Origin: an uncultured Carnobacterium sp.
Lineage (GTDB): Bacteria > Bacillota > Bacilli > Lactobacillales > Aerococcaceae
Direction of reading: 5' to 3'
Assembly: GCA_937967765.1 (NCBI GenBank)
Contig: CALCML010000012.1
Coordinates: forward strand, 1-10,615
Length of the DNA stretch: 10,615 nucleotides
Shown here in pieces: positions 6,835-10,615 of this stretch; within the stretch, counting starts at the first letter, position 1; each line of letters begins with the position of its first letter. A program made the position numbers and the translations under genes. The notes beneath the pieces are model-generated. The model did no database searches and had not been told where the DNA came from. It was given only the letters and a program-made list of their open reading frames with translations.

Positions 6835-6861
6835 AACATATGAGCGAGTTTTAAGACTTTT

Positions 6862-7719
6862 TTATTGAACTGTCGTATCTGGTGTGAAATAGATTCCCAC
6901 TTCCATATCCACAGTTCCTTTTTTCCCATTCAATTGCTTCGTAATTGATGGATAATACCCTAATTTATCTCCAATATCTTTCAGATTTCCAATGACGCGA
7001 TTGCCATCTTTCATCTTCAGATAAATCTTTTGGTGATTTTTTGTATCGTTTGGATATTGAATCTCTACGATTTCACGAATCACACTTGCTGGAACTTTCT
7101 CCAGTTGTTTTGCGAGTGCTTGATATTGCGAGTCATCTGTAAACATATACAATAATGGATAATCCTTCGGCGTTGCATCGGCCTCTACTTCAATGATTTG
7201 ACCATCTGCTAAAAGCTCATAGTGTTTATCATCACTTTGGTAATACCCTACCGCTGGATTTTCTTCAATATTCAAACGCATTTTATTCCATGCCACTAAT
7301 TGTACGGAAGCATCCTTAATTTTTGGACTAGCATTTTTTAACAAGTTAGCTGTACGATAACGATTCGCTAAAATTGTCCAGATGCTTTGTCCTTTGTTGA
7401 TGCCGTCATTTTCTTGGACCAATTCCACTGGAACTTGATTCAAGCCGACAACTTCAATATCAGACACTTTCGAAAGTGGTGAAATAAAGTAAATACTCCA
7501 TCCCGCACAAACAATAAAAATTCCTTTTAAGAGTGTTGCGTTCGTAATGCCTTGTGACTTTGGTTTCGTCTTTTTAGGCTTTGGTTCCTTTTTCTTTTTC
7601 ACCTTTTGTACAGGTTCTTCAGGAACAGGTTGCTCTACTCTTGGAGAATTTTGTTGCGCTAACTCCCAAGGTGTTAGTTCACGTGGAGGAGTTTGTTGTG
7701 GTTTCTTTCGATTAAACAT
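6862..7719 (-). CDS. divIB: Division protein DivIB (FtsQ family)
   Basis: The 285 residues form a bitopic membrane protein. The cytoplasmic N-terminus (1-58) is Pro/Gln-rich and then strongly basic (KVKKKKEPKPKKTKPK, 39-54). One transmembrane helix spans about 61-80 (LLKGIFIVCAGWSIYFIS). The extracellular part begins with a POTRA domain (about 83-150, VSDIEVVGLNQVP...NMRLNIEENP-like pattern) and continues into the DivIB beta domain to about 275, with only a short tail. DivIB forms a complex with FtsL and DivIC that controls septal peptidoglycan synthesis by FtsW and PBP2b. AAGGAGG lies 7 nt before the ATG. It follows murG by 17 nt, the usual Lactobacillales arrangement. Confidence 0.94.
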   Translation of the reverse strand: MFNRKKPQQTPPRELTPWELAQQNSPRVEQPVPEEPVQKVKKKKEPKPKKTKPKSQGITNATLLKGIFIVCAGWSIYFISPLSKVSDIEVVGLNQVPVELVQENDGINKGQSIWTILANRYRTANLLKNASPKIKDASVQLVAWNKMRLNIEENPAVGYYQSDDKHYELLADGQIIEVEADATPKDYPLLYMFTDDSQYQALAKQLEKVPASVIREIVEIQYPNDTKNHQKIYLKMKDGNRVIGNLKDIGDKLGYYPSITKQLNGKKGTVDMEVGIYFTPDTTVQ

Positions 7720-7736
7720 ATTCTCCTCCTTAATCC

Positions 7737-8840
7737 TTATTTCACTAGAGAATGAATAATTGTTTCAAGTCGACTTGACGCATCTGTAATTCCCAATGCT
7801 TTTGAATTTTCAGCCATTTCTTTACGTTTGGCTTCATCGTTCATAATACGATCGATTTCAGTGACTAAACTTTCACCGTTTAAGTCTTTTTCTAAAATCA
7901 TCGTTGCGGCGTCTTTTTCTACTAATGACATCGCATTTGCTTCTTGGTGATTTTCAGTTACGTATGGACTTGGAATTAAAATACTTGGCAAGCCAAGTGC
8001 TGTTAATTCAATCAATGTAGTTGCTCCACTTCTGCAGACAACGAGGTCTGTGTTTTGGAACATTTGCACCATATTATTAATATATGGTAAAACTGTGATA
8101 TTTTGCAATGGTTTTTTCAAACTTGTAATGAGATTGTTGATTTTGTCATAATGCACTTGCCCAGTGACCATGACTACTTGATAATCTTTTTTCTCGAATT
8201 CTTCAAGTGCTTCGATAAATGATTCGTTCATACGAAGCGATCCACGGCTTCCACCGAAAATCAATACGATTGGTTTTTCTTTTTGAATACCAATAGACGC
8301 TAAGTAAGAATCATCTTTTTGGGCATTGGCTAACTCTTGCCCACGAGGATTTCCTGTCATGACGACTTTATCTTCGTATTTTGCAAAGTCTTTACGAACC
8401 GCATCGAAGCAAATCGCAATTTTAGAAACCTTGCGCGCTAAGAATTTATTCGTAATTCCTGCTAAACTGTTTTGCTCATGGATAATCGTTGGAATCCCCA
8501 TGTTTGCTGCCGCGTACAACACTGGCGCACATACATATCCCCCAGTACCGATGACGATATCTGGTTTGAACTCTTTCACGATTTCTTTTGCTTTGAAATA
8601 GCTTGTACAGAAATACCATAATGTCTTAAAGTTTTCTAGTGACAATGAACGAACGATTCCTTGAATCTTAATCGTTTTAAAATCATATCCCGCTTTTGGA
8701 ACGATGGTACTTTCTAATCCACGTTCAGTCCCCACATAAAGAAACTCTGTTGAAGAGTCTTGTTCTTTCAAATAATTCATTAAGGAAAGAGCTGGATAAA
8801 TATGACCACCCGTTCCTCCTCCTGAAACTAATACTCTCAT
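7737..8840 (-). CDS. murG: UDP-GlcNAc:lipid I N-acetylglucosaminyltransferase MurG
   Basis: The 367-residue GT-B enzyme transfers GlcNAc from UDP-GlcNAc to lipid I, making lipid II on the inner face of the membrane. The first glycine-rich loop GGTGGHIYPAL is at 8-18, HEQNSLAG at 121-128, the second loop GGSRGS at 196-201, and the UDP-GlcNAc-binding segment RSGATTLIEL at 270-279 with SPYVTENHQEANA at 291-303. Length and motif spacing are normal for the family, and no key residue is missing. AGGAG lies 8 nt before the ATG, and murD ends 18 nt upstream. It takes lipid I from MraY, encoded two genes upstream. Confidence 0.98.
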   Translation of the reverse strand: MRVLVSGGGTGGHIYPALSLMNYLKEQDSSTEFLYVGTERGLESTIVPKAGYDFKTIKIQGIVRSLSLENFKTLWYFCTSYFKAKEIVKEFKPDIVIGTGGYVCAPVLYAAANMGIPTIIHEQNSLAGITNKFLARKVSKIAICFDAVRKDFAKYEDKVVMTGNPRGQELANAQKDDSYLASIGIQKEKPIVLIFGGSRGSLRMNESFIEALEEFEKKDYQVVMVTGQVHYDKINNLITSLKKPLQNITVLPYINNMVQMFQNTDLVVCRSGATTLIELTALGLPSILIPSPYVTENHQEANAMSLVEKDAATMILEKDLNGESLVTEIDRIMNDEAKRKEMAENSKALGITDASSRLETIIHSLVK

Positions 8841-8858
8841 CTTTTTTTCTCCTATAAA

Positions 8859-10217
8859 TTACAGTTTTTCTACTGCTTCAATGAAACAATCGCCGCGCAC
8901 TTCAAAGTTAGCAAATTGATCCCAACTTGCACATGCTGGTGAAAGTAATACAATTTCTCCTTCACGACTAGCTGCATACGCTTTTGGCACTGCTTCTTCT
9001 AATGTTTCTACTACGGTAACTGGAATAGATAGTTTTTCAGCAGTAGCTTTTAACTTCTCTTTTGTTTCCCCGTAAACGACCATTTCACGGACATTTCCAA
9101 GCGATGGTTCTAATTCCTCAAAACCATTTCCACGATCTAGTCCACCCGCAATCAATACAACAGATTGATTTGTAAAACTACGTAACGCTGTCTGTGTTGC
9201 AATGATATTTGTTGCTTTTGAATCGTTGTAGAATTTACGACCTTCAATGGTTTTCACATATTGTGTACGGTGTTTCACTCCGTGGAATGAACGAACTGCT
9301 TTTTCGATTCCTTCATTTGTTGCACCTTGTAACTTACTAATGGCAACCGCCGCTAACACGTTCTCAACGTTTTGAACGCCGGGTACTTGAATGGCTTCGA
9401 TTGGCATTACGGCTTCCCCATTAAAGTAAATCGTAGTTTCATCCGCATACGCACCGTGTTCTAAAACTGATTTGCGACTGAAAGGTACTAATGTCGCTTT
9501 TGTATGACCTTTAATAAACTCATATAACTCTGGGAAATCAGCATTGTAAACAAGGAAATCTTCTTCTGTTTGATTTTTAGTAATTTGTAATTTTGCTTTT
9601 ACATACTCTTCGCGAGATCCATGATAGTCCAAATGTGCGCTAAATATATTCACGATACACGCTACTTTCGGATGAAACTCCTCAATTCCCATTAATTGGA
9701 AACTTGATAATTCAGTGACATAAATATCTGATTCTTTTGAATCACCAGCAAGTAGTGATAAAGGAATACCAATATTTCCACATGCAAAAGTTCTTCTTTC
9801 AGGGAATGACTCTTTTAACATAAGGTTTGTTAATGTTGTCGTTGTTGTTTTCCCATTTGAACCTGTAATTCCTAGAACAGTTCCTTCCATGACACGTTGT
9901 GCAATTTCGATTTCCGTATACACAGGTAATTCCTTTTCAACTGCTTTAGCGACTAATGGATTTGAATAAGGAATCCCTGGGTTTTTCACAACGAAATCAA
10001 CGGGCTCATCGAGTAGTTCTAGTGGATGTCCTCCTGAGACTACTTTAATCCCTTCTGCGACTAACCCTTGTGCGTCTACACTTTCCTCAAGTGGTGTTCT
10101 ATCATTTACTGTCACATCCGCGTGTAACTGGTGTAATAGTTTTGCTACACTCACTCCACTCTTTGCAAGTCCAATGACTAGTACTTTTTTATTTTCAAAT
10201 GCATGTGTATTCCGCAC
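8859..10217 (-). CDS. murD: UDP-MurNAc-L-Ala:D-glutamate ligase MurD
   Basis: The 452-residue ATP-dependent Mur ligase adds D-Glu to UDP-MurNAc-L-Ala in the cytosol. Domain 1 has the Rossmann-like VLVIGLAKSGVSVAKLL (12-28). Domain 2 has the P-loop GITGSNGKTTT (116-126, K123), HLDYHGS (195-201) and K209 in YVKAKLQI, the probable carbamylated lysine. Domain 3 has HRTQYV (316-321), NDSKATN (331-337) and the C-terminal SPACASWDQF (426-435). The start is GTG at 10217 with GGAGG 7 nt upstream; no closer start fits. The gap from mraY is 91 nt and includes a hairpin. Confidence 0.98.
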   Translation of the reverse strand: MRNTHAFENKKVLVIGLAKSGVSVAKLLHQLHADVTVNDRTPLEESVDAQGLVAEGIKVVSGGHPLELLDEPVDFVVKNPGIPYSNPLVAKAVEKELPVYTEIEIAQRVMEGTVLGITGSNGKTTTTTLTNLMLKESFPERRTFACGNIGIPLSLLAGDSKESDIYVTELSSFQLMGIEEFHPKVACIVNIFSAHLDYHGSREEYVKAKLQITKNQTEEDFLVYNADFPELYEFIKGHTKATLVPFSRKSVLEHGAYADETTIYFNGEAVMPIEAIQVPGVQNVENVLAAVAISKLQGATNEGIEKAVRSFHGVKHRTQYVKTIEGRKFYNDSKATNIIATQTALRSFTNQSVVLIAGGLDRGNGFEELEPSLGNVREMVVYGETKEKLKATAEKLSIPVTVVETLEEAVPKAYAASREGEIVLLSPACASWDQFANFEVRGDCFIEAVEKL

Positions 10218-10254
10218 AATGATTCCTCCAATTTTTCTTTTTTAATATGTATAT

Positions 10255-10287
10255 GGAGAAAGGCTGGGCAAAAATGACCAGCTCTCC
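10255..10287. repeat. Bulged hairpin in the mraY-murD gap
   Basis: On the plus strand GGAGA-AAG-GCTGG (10255-10267) faces CCAGC-TCTCC (10278-10287) across a 10-nt loop GCAAAAATGA. This gives ten base pairs with a 3-nt bulge on one side. Neither strand has a U tract directly after it, so it is not a standard terminator. The GGCTGGG core with an A-rich loop resembles short hairpin repeats seen between genes in Lactobacillales, but that likeness is from memory. It could stabilise or mark a processing point in the mRNA between mraY and murD. Confidence 0.6.
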
Positions 10288-10308
10288 TAATAAAATATGT
10301 TAATTCTC

Positions 10309-10615
10309 TTAAAAGACAAATGCAACGATTAAACCTGCAATAAGTCCGATTGCACTAAATACAGAAACAATCTTCACTTCTTTCCAACCACTCATTTCAA
10401 AGTGATGGTGAATAGGACTCATCTTGAAGATACGTTTGCCTGTAAGTTTAAATGAACCCACTTGTAAAATAACGCTAAGTGTTTCCCCAACAAAGATGAT
10501 ACCTACAAGTAATAATGTCCATTCTTTATGAAGCATAATCGAAATGATCGCAAGTCCTGCACCAAGAGCTAATGAACCAACGTCTCCCATGAAGACTTTG
10601 GCTGGTTTCCAGTTA
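10309..10615 (-). CDS. mraY: Phospho-MurNAc-pentapeptide translocase MraY, C-terminal part (5' end off window)
   Basis: Only the last 101 residues are inside the window; the frame is open to the right edge, so the true start lies beyond 10615. The visible part opens [18 protein letters not shown], the MraY block with the conserved catalytic-site aspartate of MGD. After two membrane segments it reaches [16 protein letters not shown], the cytoplasmic histidine triad diagnostic of MraY, and ends with a final membrane helix ([19 protein letters not shown]). MraY transfers phospho-MurNAc-pentapeptide from UDP to undecaprenyl phosphate, forming lipid I. An internal ATG at 10590 is the Met of FMGD, not a start. 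murD follows after 91 nt. Confidence 0.97.
   Translation of the reverse strand, partial: NWKPAKVFMGDVGSLALGAGLAIISIMLHKEWTLLLVGIIFVGETLSVILQVGSFKLTGKRIFKMSPIHHHFEMSGWKEVKIVSVFSAIGLIAGLIVAFVF

Noticed and set aside
6826..6870. Possible terminator after divIB (A/T-rich arms around the divIB stop)
   Set aside because: The arms are only A-T pairs with mismatches around a long loop, so no stable GC stem can be drawn; read-through from divIB is likely.
1..10615. Search for an undescribed defence, mobile or repeat-based system
   Set aside because: No direct-repeat array, transposase, recombinase, toxin-antitoxin pair or RNA gene is visible; coding sequence is dense, of one strand, and almost all assignable to the conserved dcw cluster.

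Overview
The window is an almost complete division and cell-wall (dcw) cluster from a low-GC, non-sporulating Gram-positive bacterium. Gene order points to Lactobacillales: mraY-murD-murG-divIB-ftsA-ftsZ-ylmE-sepF-ylmG-ylmH-divIVA, with no spoVE, murB or sbp between the genes as in Bacillus. Strong AGGAGG-type ribosome sites fit. A Carnobacteriaceae- or Aerococcaceae-like host is possible, but the genus cannot be fixed from the sequence alone. Every gene I accept lies on the minus strand, so transcription runs from the right edge to the left.

Right part (about 10615-6862): the C-terminal end of mraY (cut by the window edge), then murD, murG and divIB. MraY makes lipid I, MurD adds D-Glu to the cytoplasmic UDP-MurNAc peptide, MurG converts lipid I to lipid II, and DivIB is the membrane scaffold of the division synthase. 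A 91-nt gap between mraY and murD holds a bulged hairpin.

Middle (6861-1317): a 129-nt gap with a candidate extended -10 promoter precedes ftsA and ftsZ (membrane anchor and Z-ring tubulin). Tightly packed ylmE (PLP homeostasis), sepF (second Z-ring anchor), ylmG (YggT membrane protein), ylmH (S4 RNA-binding protein) and divIVA (curvature-sensing coiled coil) follow. Two junctions are TAATG overlaps and the others are gaps of 2-24 nt, so this is one operon. A short hairpin with a U tract follows divIVA.

Left part (1316-1): where many relatives carry ileS, this genome has a small HesB/IscA-fold protein ending in a strong terminator. After that comes a separate promoter driving a winged-helix/nucleotidyltransferase fusion of the LicC (CTP:phosphocholine cytidylyltransferase) type, cut by the left edge. 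This accessory gene is the most interesting item; the rest is a conserved housekeeping locus. I see no mobile element, CRISPR array, tRNA or rRNA, and no gene-free stretch longer than about 130 nt.
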